Source: Haliangium sp963772315
Lineage (GTDB): Bacteria > Myxococcota_A > Polyangia > Haliangiales > Haliangiaceae
Assembly: GCA_963772315.1 (NCBI GenBank)
Contig: CAVYWJ010000004.1
Span: 3,224,001 to 3,288,000 of the forward strand
DNA: 64,000 nucleotides
Reading direction: 5' to 3'
Shown here: positions 49,637 through 60,763 of the stretch, in pieces
Layout of the letters: each line of letters begins with the position of its first letter
How positions within the stretch are numbered: position 1 is the stretch's first letter
The notes under the pieces: generated by a model
What the model was told of the DNA's origin: nothing
The model's database searches: none
The model's input: only the letters and a program-made list of their open reading frames with translations
Made by a program: the position numbers and the translations under genes

Positions 49637-51862
49637 TCAGCCGAACTGGACTGGCAGCGAGAAGAAGAAGGTGGTGCCCTGTCCGGGCTCGGACTCGAAC
49701 CAGATCCGGCCGCTGTGTCGCTCCACGATTCGCTTGGCGACTGCCAGGCCGATGCCGCTGCCCGGGTAGCGGGTGCGGTCGTGGACGCGCTGGAACATCT
49801 CGAACACCTTGGTCGCGTGCTCGGGCGCAATGCCGATGCCGTTGTCGGACACCGTGAACAGCCAGTCGGCGCCGCTGCGCTGCGCCGAGACGTGGATCTG
49901 CGGCGGCTGATCGCCCCGGAACTTGAGCGCGTTGGTGATCAAGTTCTTGAACAGCTGCGTGAGCTGGGCCCGATCGATGGGTAGATCCGGCAGCTCGGCG
50001 CGGGTGATGCGGGCATTGCACTCGACCACGCTCGCATGTAGATCCGCGATGACGTAGTCGAGGATCTTCGAGCACGCCGTGTGGCCGGCTGCGCGCTTCG
50101 CCGAGCCCGGCCGGGCCACCGAGAGCATGTCGCGCACCAGCTGCTGCATGCGCGTGGCACCCTCGCGGATCGCGCGCAGATACTGGGCGCCGCGCTCGTC
50201 GAGCAGCTGGCCGTAGCGAGCGTCCAGCAGCTCGGCGAAGCTCGCGACCGTGCGCAGGGGCTCTTGCAGATCGTGCGAGGTCACCGAGGCGAAGTGCTCG
50301 AGGTCGGCGTTGGAGCGCCGCAGCTCGTCCTCGGCACGCCGCGCCGCCAGCAGCGGGGCGACCTGGTCGGCGATGGCCTGGAGCACCTGCGCGTCGATCT
50401 CGTCGTAGTCCCACGCGCGGTTGGCCAGGTGGAACGAGCCGATGAGCTCGCCGCGGTAGATGAGCGGCGCACCGATCGAGCGGTGCAGCGGCAGGTGTCC
50501 CGTGGGCACCGCGTGCAGCTCGTTCTTGATCAGACAGCGCTTCTCGATCAGCACCCGGCCGAACAGGCCGCCCCAGCTGTGGCGTGGAAACACGATGGCC
50601 TTGTCCGCGACCTGGCACGCGTCCCAAACCTGCCGGGTCATGGACGGGCAGACCAGATTGCCCTGCTCGTCGATGTAGCCGACGAAGCCGAAATCGCTCT
50701 CGAAGATCTCGAGCAAGAAGTCGAGGATCTCGTTGTAGATGATCTCGGCGTCGAGCCCGCCCGAGAACATGCGCGAGAGTCGGTCGCGGGCCTCGCTCAC
50801 CCGGCGTAGGGCCTCCGGGGCGCGCACGCGCTCGCCGATATCGACGAGCGTGGCCACGGCGCCGGACGGCGGCGACGAGATCGGCGCCAGGCCGATCTCC
50901 AACAGGATCTCGGTGCCGTTCTTGTGCAGCCCGTAGATGTTGCGCGAGTTGCCCATCGTGCGCACGGACGGCGCGTCGAAAAAGCTCCGGAGCAGGTTCT
51001 CGTGCCCGCGCGCAAAGCGCTCGGGCAGCAGCACCTCGAGCGGCTTCCCGACCAGCTCCCCGGGCGCGTGGCCGAAGATGCGCGTGGTGTGGATGCTGGC
51101 AAAGCGGATGATGCCATCCCGGCTGATCTCGATGATCGCGAGCGGCGCCGAGTCGAGGATGTCCTCGGGGCGGGCCGCTCGCTGCGCGCGCGCATCCGCC
51201 ATCGGCGCAGCGCTCGCCGTCTCCGGGGCCAGCAGAGGCGCGAGCGCCGGCTCTTCGGACAGGAGCGCCGGCATGTGCTCCTTCACGTGCTGGTCACGAT
51301 CGGGCACCAGCTCGGGATGCGCCAGCACCCACTGCCCGCACGTGCGCAGGAAGCCCAGCAGCGCCACCCAGGCGTCGTAGCCAGTGGGGCCGAGCAGGCG
51401 TCGCAGGTGCGCGCGCACGGACTCCAGCAGGCGCGGGTCTGTGACCTCTGCGCCGGCCGCCGCGAGCAGCGCGCGGTCCAGGGACGAGCCGGGCGCGGGC
51501 CATGTCGATGTCGCGATCGGCTCGGGAGACTCAGCGAGGACCGCTGCGTGCTCGTCCAGCTTCTTCGCAGCCGGCGCCGCTGCCTCGTGCAGCAGGGCGA
51601 GGATGTCGCGCGCGGAGACGCCCAGATCGCGGAGCTCGCAGCAGTGATACGCCAGGCCGTATCGCGAGCCGCTCTGCAGCGCCACCCATGCGGCTGCGCG
51701 TTCCTTGAACAGGCGCGGCAGCGGATTGTCGAGGTACGCCGCCGCGCTCTGCTGCCACAAGCTCTCGAGGAGGGCCGGCGTCGCCTCCGCGGGCTCGAAG
51801 AATGCGGGCACGAAGCCCAGGCGCGCTCCAATCTCTGCGGTGATCTCTTGCGACGAGCGCAT
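49637..51862 (-). CDS. Histidine kinase with AhpD-like, PAS and GAF domains
   Basis: About 741 residues from ATG 51862; ATG 51871 is possible. The first ~110 residues (LGFVPAFFEPAEATPALLESLWQQ, LQSGSRYGLAYHCCELRDLG) resemble the AhpD/CMD fold, with adjacent Cys residues where AhpD has CxxC. Next a PAS domain (~240-350, ILDSAPLAIIEISRDGIIRFAS), a GAF domain (~385-530, AEIIYNEILDFLLEIFESDFGFVGYI), the H-box SHDLQEPLRTVASFAELL and an ATPase with NLITNALKFRG, DNGIGI and GSGIGLAVAKRIVE. The C-terminal half is like bacteriophytochrome-type kinases, but the GAF has no visible bilin Cys. No receiver gene is adjacent. An exact palindrome precedes the gene. Confidence 0.85.
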   Translation of the reverse strand: MRSSQEITAEIGARLGFVPAFFEPAEATPALLESLWQQSAAAYLDNPLPRLFKERAAAWVALQSGSRYGLAYHCCELRDLGVSARDILALLHEAAAPAAKKLDEHAAVLAESPEPIATSTWPAPGSSLDRALLAAAGAEVTDPRLLESVRAHLRRLLGPTGYDAWVALLGFLRTCGQWVLAHPELVPDRDQHVKEHMPALLSEEPALAPLLAPETASAAPMADARAQRAARPEDILDSAPLAIIEISRDGIIRFASIHTTRIFGHAPGELVGKPLEVLLPERFARGHENLLRSFFDAPSVRTMGNSRNIYGLHKNGTEILLEIGLAPISSPPSGAVATLVDIGERVRAPEALRRVSEARDRLSRMFSGGLDAEIIYNEILDFLLEIFESDFGFVGYIDEQGNLVCPSMTRQVWDACQVADKAIVFPRHSWGGLFGRVLIEKRCLIKNELHAVPTGHLPLHRSIGAPLIYRGELIGSFHLANRAWDYDEIDAQVLQAIADQVAPLLAARRAEDELRRSNADLEHFASVTSHDLQEPLRTVASFAELLDARYGQLLDERGAQYLRAIREGATRMQQLVRDMLSVARPGSAKRAAGHTACSKILDYVIADLHASVVECNARITRAELPDLPIDRAQLTQLFKNLITNALKFRGDQPPQIHVSAQRSGADWLFTVSDNGIGIAPEHATKVFEMFQRVHDRTRYPGSGIGLAVAKRIVERHSGRIWFESEPGQGTTFFFSLPVQFG

Positions 51863-51876
51863 GCTTCTCATCGTGA

Positions 51877-51895
51877 AACGGCACTGTGTGCCGTT
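51877..51895. promoter_or_regulatory. Perfect 8-bp inverted repeat upstream of histidine kinase
   Basis: AACGGCAC-TGT-GTGCCGTT is a perfect inverted repeat 14 bases before the kinase start (minus strand). It also precedes the end of the dab operon downstream. It may be an operator or an mRNA hairpin near the ribosome site. No factor can be named. Confidence 0.45.
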
Positions 51896-51980
51896 CGTAC
51901 CGGATGAACAAGAAGCATTGCACAGAGGTTGGGCCTCGACAACTGCACGGATTCGTCGCGCTTGCGACGGCAGGATGATG

Positions 51981-53507
51981 TCAAGGCGTGTGAGGCGCGT
52001 CCCTGGCGTGCGTGAGCGCGTGCCCGCTCAGGTGCCCGCTCAGATCCACGGCTGCGTCGGCGCGCAGGGACACGATGGTCTGCGGCATCAAGCCTAGCGC
52101 CAGGAGCAGGCCGACCAGAGCCACGGCGGCCAGGCGCTCGCGCTGTCGCATCTCGCGGCCACGCGGCACCCGCACCGCCGTCGCCGGCGTCTCGCCCAGG
52201 AAGACGCGCGTGAAGGCACGCATCACGTTGATGCCGTTGAGCACGGTGGCGACGAGGAGCGCCGCCGCGATCCACGGATACGACTCGACCACGCCGTGGA
52301 CGAGCAGGTCTTCGGCCACGAAGCCCAGCATGCCAGGGAGCCCGACCGCGGCCATGCCGAAGATCAGGAAGCACACGGTCAGACGCGGCAAGCTGCGCGA
52401 CAGGCCGCCCAGGCGTCGCATGTCCGTGGTGCCCGTGCGAGCATCGACCGCGACCGTGGTCATGGCCAGGCCGGTCATGGCCAGGCCCAGCGACAGCCAC
52501 AGGACTAGACCACCGCCGATGCCATCGACGTGGGTCGACGCCAGCCCGACCAGCACGACGCCGCCGTAGCTCACGGCCAGGAAGCCGACCACACGCTTCA
52601 GATCGGTCTGGGCCAGGCCGAGCAGGGCCGCGTACACGGCCGTGAACAGACCGAGGAGCGCGAGCAGCGGGCGAAGCGGCACGCCCGTGCTGGCCGACGA
52701 GAACAGCGGGAGGAGCACCCGGGCCATGAGATACGCGCCCGGCTGCGTGGCCCAGAACAGCAGCAAGGTGCCCGAGGGGCCATGCTCGAACGACTGCGAG
52801 ACCCAGCCGTGCACGGGCACGAGCGCGCTGCGCGTGAACACGGCCAGGCCCATGAGCATCCCGACCACGAGCCCGGGACGGCCCGTCAGGCCCTCGGCCA
52901 CGAGAGCGGGGAGATGGAGCGGCGCGGCCACGCCGGCGCTCAGCCTGGCCCACAGCAGCACGGCCGTGGCCGCGAGCAGCGGCACCGCGGTCGCGACGAG
53001 GAGGATGGCCCAGGCGCGCTTCGGGCGGCTCGATCCATCGGCGCTGCGTGCGCCCCGGGCCTCGAGCAGCGCGGGCACGGTCGAGGCTACCCAGAAGATC
53101 GTGAAGAAGCCGAGATCCAGCGAGGTGAGCAGGCCGTTGACGAGCCCGTTCGTGACCAGCAGCGCGCCCAGGGAGCGCTGCGTGGTCATGTGGCGCGGCC
53201 ACGCGACGATCGCGATCACGGCGATGATCGCGATGAGGGCCATGACCGGCGCGCTCAGCGAGTCAACGCCGAGCACCGGGCGTGCGCTCCCCCACAGGGC
53301 CAGCTGCCAGGGATCGACGAGATACCCGCTCGCGCCCGCATTGCGCACCAGGATCGACAGCGCCACCATGAGCCCGAACACCAGCGTCGCCACTGCTGCG
53401 GCGAGCATGCGCGCGGCGCGGGCATCGCGCAGGCGTCTGACCAGGAGCCCGGCGCCCAGCGGGGCCAGGACGGCCAGCAGGCACAAGGGAACGGAGAGTC
53501 GTGTCAT
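51981..53507 (-). CDS. NuoM/MrpD-like membrane subunit of the dab locus
   Basis: 508 residues and about 14 membrane helices, beginning MTRLSVPLCLLAVLAPLG. The antiporter-type core is recognisable (GLAVFTRSALVPVHGWVSQSFEHGPSG and TDLKRVVGFLAVSYGG). Two charge positions differ from NuoM: the helix-5 Glu is Val (FFTIFWVASTVPALL), and the helix-7 Lys region has TRSAL. The helix-8 Lys (TDLKR) is kept. It may be a structural or partial ion channel partner. Its ATG overlaps the end of the gene upstream by four bases. Confidence 0.75.
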   Translation of the reverse strand: MTRLSVPLCLLAVLAPLGAGLLVRRLRDARAARMLAAAVATLVFGLMVALSILVRNAGASGYLVDPWQLALWGSARPVLGVDSLSAPVMALIAIIAVIAIVAWPRHMTTQRSLGALLVTNGLVNGLLTSLDLGFFTIFWVASTVPALLEARGARSADGSSRPKRAWAILLVATAVPLLAATAVLLWARLSAGVAAPLHLPALVAEGLTGRPGLVVGMLMGLAVFTRSALVPVHGWVSQSFEHGPSGTLLLFWATQPGAYLMARVLLPLFSSASTGVPLRPLLALLGLFTAVYAALLGLAQTDLKRVVGFLAVSYGGVVLVGLASTHVDGIGGGLVLWLSLGLAMTGLAMTTVAVDARTGTTDMRRLGGLSRSLPRLTVCFLIFGMAAVGLPGMLGFVAEDLLVHGVVESYPWIAAALLVATVLNGINVMRAFTRVFLGETPATAVRVPRGREMRQRERLAAVALVGLLLALGLMPQTIVSLRADAAVDLSGHLSGHALTHARDAPHTP

Positions 53508-54919
53508 GAACGGGCGCTCCTGACCATCTTGGCGTCGAACGGCTTGGCCGCGGGGTCCGGCGCGGGCGCGGGCGCAGCGCTCGCCCGGTCGGCAGGCGCG
53601 CTTCCGTACAACGCAGCGAAATAGCGGTTGAGCACGTCGAGCCGGCGGGCGAGCGCCAGCACGGCATGGGCCACCCCATCGAGCATCTCATCGACGTGGA
53701 AGCGCGCCAGCGCCAGCCCGTACAGCCAGCGCTGCACGCGCAGCGGCAGGATGCTCTCGATATGCGCGCCGGTCGTGAGATGCACGCCGCCCGCGGCGGC
53801 GTGGAGGAGGTGCGACTCGTGCAGCGCTGACGGCGCCTTGAGGTACTGGAACGTACGCACACAGACGTGACCGACCATGTGCACGACCGCCAGGACGTAC
53901 CACCCGAGCCCGATCTCGATGAAGAGCAGCCCGACCTGCGTGATGGTGGCGTAGGCCAGCCCGTTCTTGGCATCGGTCTGGGTGCGGCCGACCAGGGTGG
54001 CGTACAGGGCCGAGAGCGTGCCCACGGCCACGAGCAGCCCGCGCGCCACCGGCGCGGCCTCGAACACCGGCGCCGTGCGCAGGAGCAAGTACACGCCCGC
54101 GTGCACGGACAGGGCGCCGTAGAAGAGGGCGCTCGACGGCGTGGGGCCTTCCATGGCGCGCGGCAGCCAGCCCGAGGCCGGGAACTGCGCCGACTTGCCG
54201 ATCGCGCCCAGGGTGAACAGGACGGCGATGAGCGTGGCCGGGAACTGCCCGAGGTGGGCGGCGCCCAGCGGCCACTGCCCGGCGCCGAGCGCCAGGTCAA
54301 CCTGGGCCGTGTGGGCGTAGTGGTGCACGAGCACCACGCCCATCAGCAAGCACGCGTCGCACACGCGGTAGGTGACGAACGCGCGCAGCCCGTTGCGCAC
54401 CGGCCCGTTGCGCTCGTCGAAGAAGCCGATCAGCAGGACCGACGTGAGGCCGACGAACTCCCAGCCCGCGAACATCATGTCCACGCTGCCGGCCATGACC
54501 AGGAGCAGCATGCCGGTGGCGAACAGATGCACCAGCAGGAAGAAGCGCGCATAGCCGCGCTCGCGATGCAGGTAGGTCTGCGAGAACCGTCCGATGAGAC
54601 CGATGATCGCGGTCGTCAGCACCATGAAGGTGGCGGTCAAGCGATCGATGACCAGTGTGACCTCGAAGGTGTAGCCGGGGAGCTCGAACCAGCGTCCGAT
54701 ATAGATCTTGATCAGGTGCTGCGGCCCGAGCAGCACGTTGCCGAGCGTCACCAGCGACCCGATGATCGCGAGGCAGAACACCAGCGTGGTGAGCCGGGCG
54801 ATGAACCGCTCGGACGGCGCCCGGACCAGGAACATGAACCCGCCCAGGCCGAGGAACGCGGCCGCGGGTAGCCCCAGGACGGCGGCGGCCACCAGGGCCA
54901 GGTGATTATCGTGCAGCAT
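53504..54919 (-). CDS. dabB: NuoL/DabB-like proton-conducting membrane subunit
   Basis: 471 residues from ATG 54919, overlapping the dabA end by 14 bases. About 13 helices. Conserved proton-path residues are present: Glu in MMFAGWEFVGLTSVLL, Lys in LGAIGKSAQFPASGWLPRAMEGPTPSSAL, and Lys in TQTDAKNGLAYATITQVG. This is the NuoL/MrpA-like partner found next to DUF2309 genes. DabB uses the ion gradient to drive DabA in trapping CO2 as bicarbonate. It is shorter than complex I NuoL and lacks the lateral helix. Confidence 0.82.
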   Translation of the reverse strand: MLHDNHLALVAAAVLGLPAAAFLGLGGFMFLVRAPSERFIARLTTLVFCLAIIGSLVTLGNVLLGPQHLIKIYIGRWFELPGYTFEVTLVIDRLTATFMVLTTAIIGLIGRFSQTYLHRERGYARFFLLVHLFATGMLLLVMAGSVDMMFAGWEFVGLTSVLLIGFFDERNGPVRNGLRAFVTYRVCDACLLMGVVLVHHYAHTAQVDLALGAGQWPLGAAHLGQFPATLIAVLFTLGAIGKSAQFPASGWLPRAMEGPTPSSALFYGALSVHAGVYLLLRTAPVFEAAPVARGLLVAVGTLSALYATLVGRTQTDAKNGLAYATITQVGLLFIEIGLGWYVLAVVHMVGHVCVRTFQYLKAPSALHESHLLHAAAGGVHLTTGAHIESILPLRVQRWLYGLALARFHVDEMLDGVAHAVLALARRLDVLNRYFAALYGSAPADRASAAPAPAPDPAAKPFDAKMVRSARS

Positions 54920-57900
54920 GAACCAGTGCTTTCTCGCGCGGAACGATGCGCGCAGGTGCCAGGTGCTCGATGTGTCCTCGATACCAATCCACGGACGAGG
55001 ACACCACCGGCAACTGCACCGCGTCAGGTGCGTAGGGGACGAAACCTCGATCACCGAAGATTTTCATGGCACCGGTCGTCGGGTCAACGGACACGAGCTG
55101 TATCCATCGGTTGACCACCAGCTCGCGCACCACGGGCTGGCGCTCGGCCACGGCCAGGAGCTGCTCGGGCGTGGCCTCGACGATGGTCAGGAGCCGCACC
55201 GGCTCGTGGATCTCGACCATCTGCCACGGCAACCCGGTGCGCAGGTCGCTGGCGTGGCCGTTCATGACGCCGAGCAGGCCCGTGACGTTGTGCGGCAGCT
55301 TGGTACCGCACCCGTGGCGCTCGTTGTCCACGAACGAAAAATAATACTCCAGGTTGATGCCGGCGCCCACGGGGCCGACCGCAGCCAGGGTGCGTTCGAG
55401 AATGCCGTTGTCGTGATCGGTCGCTGGATCGTAGGACACCAGGAACGGCCGCCGATCGAGGAACAAGCCGCGCGTCAGACTGCGCCGGCCCACGATGCAG
55501 ATGGCATTGGTGCAGTGACCGTACTCGGGGCGGGGCTCGGCCAGATGCTCGGAGCGCGCCTCCACGTGACGCAAGGCTTGCTCGGGCGTGGCGCTCTGCG
55601 GCAATGCTTCGAAGCGCCGGCAACGCTCGTGGGCATCGAGCGCCCGCGCCTTGTCGAACACGCGTCCGAGCTCTGCCAGCGCCGCGGTCGCGTGACCGGG
55701 CACGCGGTCGATGTCGTACAGCGTGATCGCGTCGTTGGCCGTGTCGTGCATGCCGCCGATGAACCACGTGGTCTCGGGGATGGCGATGCCGCGAGCGCGC
55801 AAGCCCGCGCGTACCTCGGGCCGGTTGAGCATCTCGGCGAACAGGCGGCCGTTGGGCCCACCGCGACGGCCACCGCATGCACCGCAGTCGTGGGCCGATT
55901 CGTGCGGATTGTTGAGGCTGGTCGAGCCGTGGCCCAGCACCACGATCAGCGGCGCGAACTGCTTGACCAGACCGATGCCCTGGAGGAGCGAGGTCGCGCG
56001 ATCCACTTTCTCGGCCACGGAGAATCCGAGCAGCTTGCCGCGCTCGCTGCGCTCGACCTCTGCGTCGACCGCGCGTGCGCTGCGCAGCATGGTGCGGGGC
56101 CGCGGCAGGAGCGTCTCGGCGAAACGCCGGCGCAGCCGTCCCGATGCGCGCGGGAACAGCACCCGTGTGGTCATGGGAATCGCCGCGACGCTGCCGAACA
56201 CGCTGAAGAGCTGCCCGCGGAAGAGCGAGCGCGAGCCCACGGACAGGCTGTGCATGAGACGAGCCCACAGGCGTCGGCGCGCCACACGACGCTGATGGAT
56301 CGGCAGATCGTCCTGGTGCGGGTGTTCCTCGACCTCGTGCGCCGGCGTCACCACCACCGGGCACAGGGCCACGTGGTGGGCATCGTCCAGGCCGCGGAAG
56401 TCCATGGCCATGCCGAAGAAGCCGGCTGCGCCAAAGGTCTCGATGCCAGGCTCGACCTCCTCCAGGTGACGCCGCAGCGATTCCTCGCGCTCGTCGATGC
56501 ACACGATCACCTGGAACTTCGGCTGCGCCAGCGATTCGTCCACGCGTACGTGTTTGCGATGTTCGGCCAACGCGTCGAGGATCTGGCGGCGGTGATGGCG
56601 CTCGTAGGCCTCGTGAAAGGTCCGGCGCCGCGCCATCTCGTCGAAGGCCACGAGCTCGGCGAGCAACGTGTCAGCGCCTCCGACGCCGAGCTCGACCGCG
56701 CCCAGCGCCGAGACTCCGGCCATACATAGCAAGCGGAACACACGATACGCGCGCTCGTGATCAGCGGAGGCGGGCGCCGGGGCGTGCGTCTGGCGACCGT
56801 AGCGCTCCACGAGCTCGGCCAGCGGCCCGCGCCAGCCCAGGGCCGTGCGCGCCACGTGGCCAATGGCCGCGCGCTCGAAGATGAGGCGCACGGCCACGAA
56901 GTCCGTGAGCGACGCCGGCGGACTGTCCGACGGTCGATCCTCGGGATGGCGCTCCAGCCGGCTCATCATGCCGGCCCAGCCCGGCTGCACGCGCAAGAGC
57001 TTGGTGAAGTATTTTTCGATCACATCCTCGGGCACGCCCAGCTCGGCGAGCGACTCGAGAATCACGTCCACGGCCCGATCGTTGCGCTTGGCCCGGGTAC
57101 GCAGCTCGGTGGCGGCCGTGCGCAGCCAGGGTAGGGCCGGCTTGGGCGAGCCGGCGATCAGCGCGCGCACCGCTGCATAGAATCCCTGCTCGCGGTCCGG
57201 CATCGGCCAGTAGGCCATGCCGAGATCGAGATAGGCCGAGGCCAGGCGGAGCATCTCCGCGTTGACCAGAGCGTCCGTATCCTCGCCCGTCAGGGGCAGA
57301 AGGAGATCGCGGTGGGTACCATCGAACCCCAGGCGGAAGCTCGCCCGCGCTGGCTGCGCTGCGCCGGAGCGGGTGAGCTTCTGGCACAGCGCCCACAGCG
57401 CCCGCACCGCGAATGCCTCCGGGTCGCGCTCGATGGCGTTGCGCAGCGCCTGGCGATCGAGACGCGTGCGCGCCAGATTCTCCAGCCGGGCGCGCGCCGT
57501 CTCCGCATCATCGCCGGGGCTGGACAGCGCGGCTGCCAGGGCCGCCACGCCCTCGGCGTCGGAGCCGCGGTCGAGCAGGGCGCGCACGTAGTGCTTGCCT
57601 TCGTCGATGATGCGCGCTGCGGCCTCGGCTGGCACGTCATTGCCCAGGCGCATGTCGAACGACTCTTCCTCGATGAGGTAGCTGAGCCCTTCGGGAGTCT
57701 CGGTGTGCATGGCATGAAGCATGGCCAGCCGGCGCAGCTCGCGGCGTCGCAACGTCCGTCCCGATACCGTGGCCACGGTCGCATCGTCCGGGCAATCGGC
57801 TTCGATCGCTGCATCGATGTCCTGATCGGCGATGCGTCCCTCCGCATGGCTGCGGCGGAAGGCTTCCTCGGTCAGGTACGGCTCGGCACCAAACACCTCG

Positions 57901-58076
57901 GTCGCCTGGGTAATGGCCTCGTGGAATGTCAGGTGGCCAAAGGCGTGCAGGGTGTTGTGATGGATGAAGACGCCGATCGGACCCTGATCCGGTAGATAGT
58001 GGGCCGCATGATCCAGCGCCTCGATCACGTGCTTTGCGTGCTCGTCGCCCGTGGACGTCGTGGGTGCTTCTTTCAT
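54906..58076 (-). CDS. dabA: DabA (DUF2309), inorganic carbon transporter subunit
   Basis: 1,056 residues, within the DUF2309 range. The four zinc-site residues of DabA are all present with correct spacing: Cys526 and Asp528 in FQVIVCIDERE, His716 in VVLGHGSTS and Cys731 in SAHDCGACGG. Other family segments are FIHHNTLHAFGHLTFHEA and HNVTGLLGVMNGHASDLRTGLPWQMVEIHEP. With a NuoL-like DabB it hydrates CO2 vectorially to accumulate bicarbonate in the cytoplasm. It follows the sulP gene by 31 bp and overlaps the dabB-like gene. In a non-autotroph this may feed anaplerotic carboxylases at low CO2, an inference. Confidence 0.92.
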   Translation of the reverse strand: MKEAPTTSTGDEHAKHVIEALDHAAHYLPDQGPIGVFIHHNTLHAFGHLTFHEAITQATEVFGAEPYLTEEAFRRSHAEGRIADQDIDAAIEADCPDDATVATVSGRTLRRRELRRLAMLHAMHTETPEGLSYLIEEESFDMRLGNDVPAEAAARIIDEGKHYVRALLDRGSDAEGVAALAAALSSPGDDAETARARLENLARTRLDRQALRNAIERDPEAFAVRALWALCQKLTRSGAAQPARASFRLGFDGTHRDLLLPLTGEDTDALVNAEMLRLASAYLDLGMAYWPMPDREQGFYAAVRALIAGSPKPALPWLRTAATELRTRAKRNDRAVDVILESLAELGVPEDVIEKYFTKLLRVQPGWAGMMSRLERHPEDRPSDSPPASLTDFVAVRLIFERAAIGHVARTALGWRGPLAELVERYGRQTHAPAPASADHERAYRVFRLLCMAGVSALGAVELGVGGADTLLAELVAFDEMARRRTFHEAYERHHRRQILDALAEHRKHVRVDESLAQPKFQVIVCIDEREESLRRHLEEVEPGIETFGAAGFFGMAMDFRGLDDAHHVALCPVVVTPAHEVEEHPHQDDLPIHQRRVARRRLWARLMHSLSVGSRSLFRGQLFSVFGSVAAIPMTTRVLFPRASGRLRRRFAETLLPRPRTMLRSARAVDAEVERSERGKLLGFSVAEKVDRATSLLQGIGLVKQFAPLIVVLGHGSTSLNNPHESAHDCGACGGRRGGPNGRLFAEMLNRPEVRAGLRARGIAIPETTWFIGGMHDTANDAITLYDIDRVPGHATAALAELGRVFDKARALDAHERCRRFEALPQSATPEQALRHVEARSEHLAEPRPEYGHCTNAICIVGRRSLTRGLFLDRRPFLVSYDPATDHDNGILERTLAAVGPVGAGINLEYYFSFVDNERHGCGTKLPHNVTGLLGVMNGHASDLRTGLPWQMVEIHEPVRLLTIVEATPEQLLAVAERQPVVRELVVNRWIQLVSVDPTTGAMKIFGDRGFVPYAPDAVQLPVVSSSVDWYRGHIEHLAPARIVPREKALVHAAR

Positions 58077-58107
58077 GACGGGATGCTTTCTGGCGTGCGT
58101 GGGCGCG

Positions 58108-59718
<1,611 letters not shown>

Positions 59719-60091
59719 CGAACCGCACTCCGAACCTGCGGGGGTTTGTTGGCCCCCCCTAGACGGCATGGGTCCGTGCGCAGTTCCCGGAAAATTTAAT
59801 TCATTGACGCACTGCCCCTCATGACATCGTGGAACCTCTCGTACGGTTCCGTAATTGTTCGGATCTACAGGGGTTTATCAGAACGAGAAACACCCTGTGT
59901 CGGATGATGACCGTGCATATACTCCGAATCAAAATTGTGTCATGGCCTATGATTGCAACATGTCGTGAAACGAAACCGTCACGCAGGACAGGGAGCCGCG
60001 CCGCGTGCCTGAGGCACGGTACGGCTCCCAGTGTCCGAATCAGCGTGGGCCGGATCGGAATACCAGGCGTGCCTGGACAGCGAGATGCCGG
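59719..60091 (-). promoter_or_regulatory. AT-richer intergenic region before the sulP-dab operon
   Basis: This 370-bp gap is distinctly less GC-rich than its surroundings (e.g. GGAAAATTTAATTCATTG near 59790-59807, and ACTCCGAATCAAAATTG near 59921-59937). It contains an inverted repeat GGAACC-N8-GGTTCC at 59831-59850. On the minus strand ATGACA, 16 bp, TATATG (around 59915-59942) is a weak promoter candidate. It must contain the promoter for sulP-dabA-dabB. No ORF is credible. Confidence 0.45.
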
Positions 60092-60763
60092 TCAGCGGCC
60101 GCTGTCGGGAGCCTGGAGGTTGCTGGCGCGAACCAGGACATCCTCCTGGACATGCGCCGACTGAGACACGTGCTTGACGCGAATCCTGTATTCACCGGGC
60201 GCGCGAATCCCAATCTGCACCGGCACCCGGTCGGGGTGCGGCGTCGGCTGGGTGAAGCGATACATGCACTGCGCGTCGCCGCAGCTCGGGGAGGCGTCTC
60301 CCACGGTGGCGTGGTCGGTGGGGAGGACCGAGACCTCGCTCGGAACCTCGACGTGCAGCGTGGCCTCGCTGCCGTTGTGGTAATGGCTCACGAGCCCGAG
60401 CTCGAACCAGGATTGACCATCATCATCGAGGGTGACGTCGATGGAGATCGAGTGAGTGAACTGCTCCGGCTCGATCGGGGCGTCGCTGACGGCGTGCACG
60501 ACCAGCACCGCCGTGGCGAGCATGGGCACGACCAGCGCAGCCAGCTTCACCCAGGTTCGCGACCAATCGCTCAGGGGCCAGTGACGAGTCGGGCGCTTGC
60601 CTGCGCGCGCACTCTTCTGTGCGCCGGCAGTCGCGCGATCCGCCTCGAGCAACGCTCTGTGCAGCTGCACCTGGAAGTCGGGCGAGGGCTGGAGCGAACG
60701 CAACCTCTCGGCTTCCTCGCGCAGCGGCGGTGGCAGCGGCGGAAGACGGTCGGGATCGCTCAT
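60092..60763 (-). CDS. Putative membrane anti-sigma factor
   Basis: 223 residues from ATG 60763, overlapping the sigma gene stop (ATGA). The N-terminal ~75 residues are cytoplasmic with Pro-rich PPLPPPLREEAERLRSLQP. One membrane helix (VKLAALVVPMLATAVLVVHAV) follows, then a ~110-residue outer beta domain with two Cys (PSCGDAQCMYRF). The position directly after an ECF sigma gene and the single-pass topology suggest a regulator of that sigma; no zinc anti-sigma HxxxCxxC motif is seen, so it is a non-canonical type. Confidence 0.6.
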   Translation of the reverse strand: MSDPDRLPPLPPPLREEAERLRSLQPSPDFQVQLHRALLEADRATAGAQKSARAGKRPTRHWPLSDWSRTWVKLAALVVPMLATAVLVVHAVSDAPIEPEQFTHSISIDVTLDDDGQSWFELGLVSHYHNGSEATLHVEVPSEVSVLPTDHATVGDASPSCGDAQCMYRFTQPTPHPDRVPVQIGIRAPGEYRIRVKHVSQSAHVQEDVLVRASNLQAPDSGR

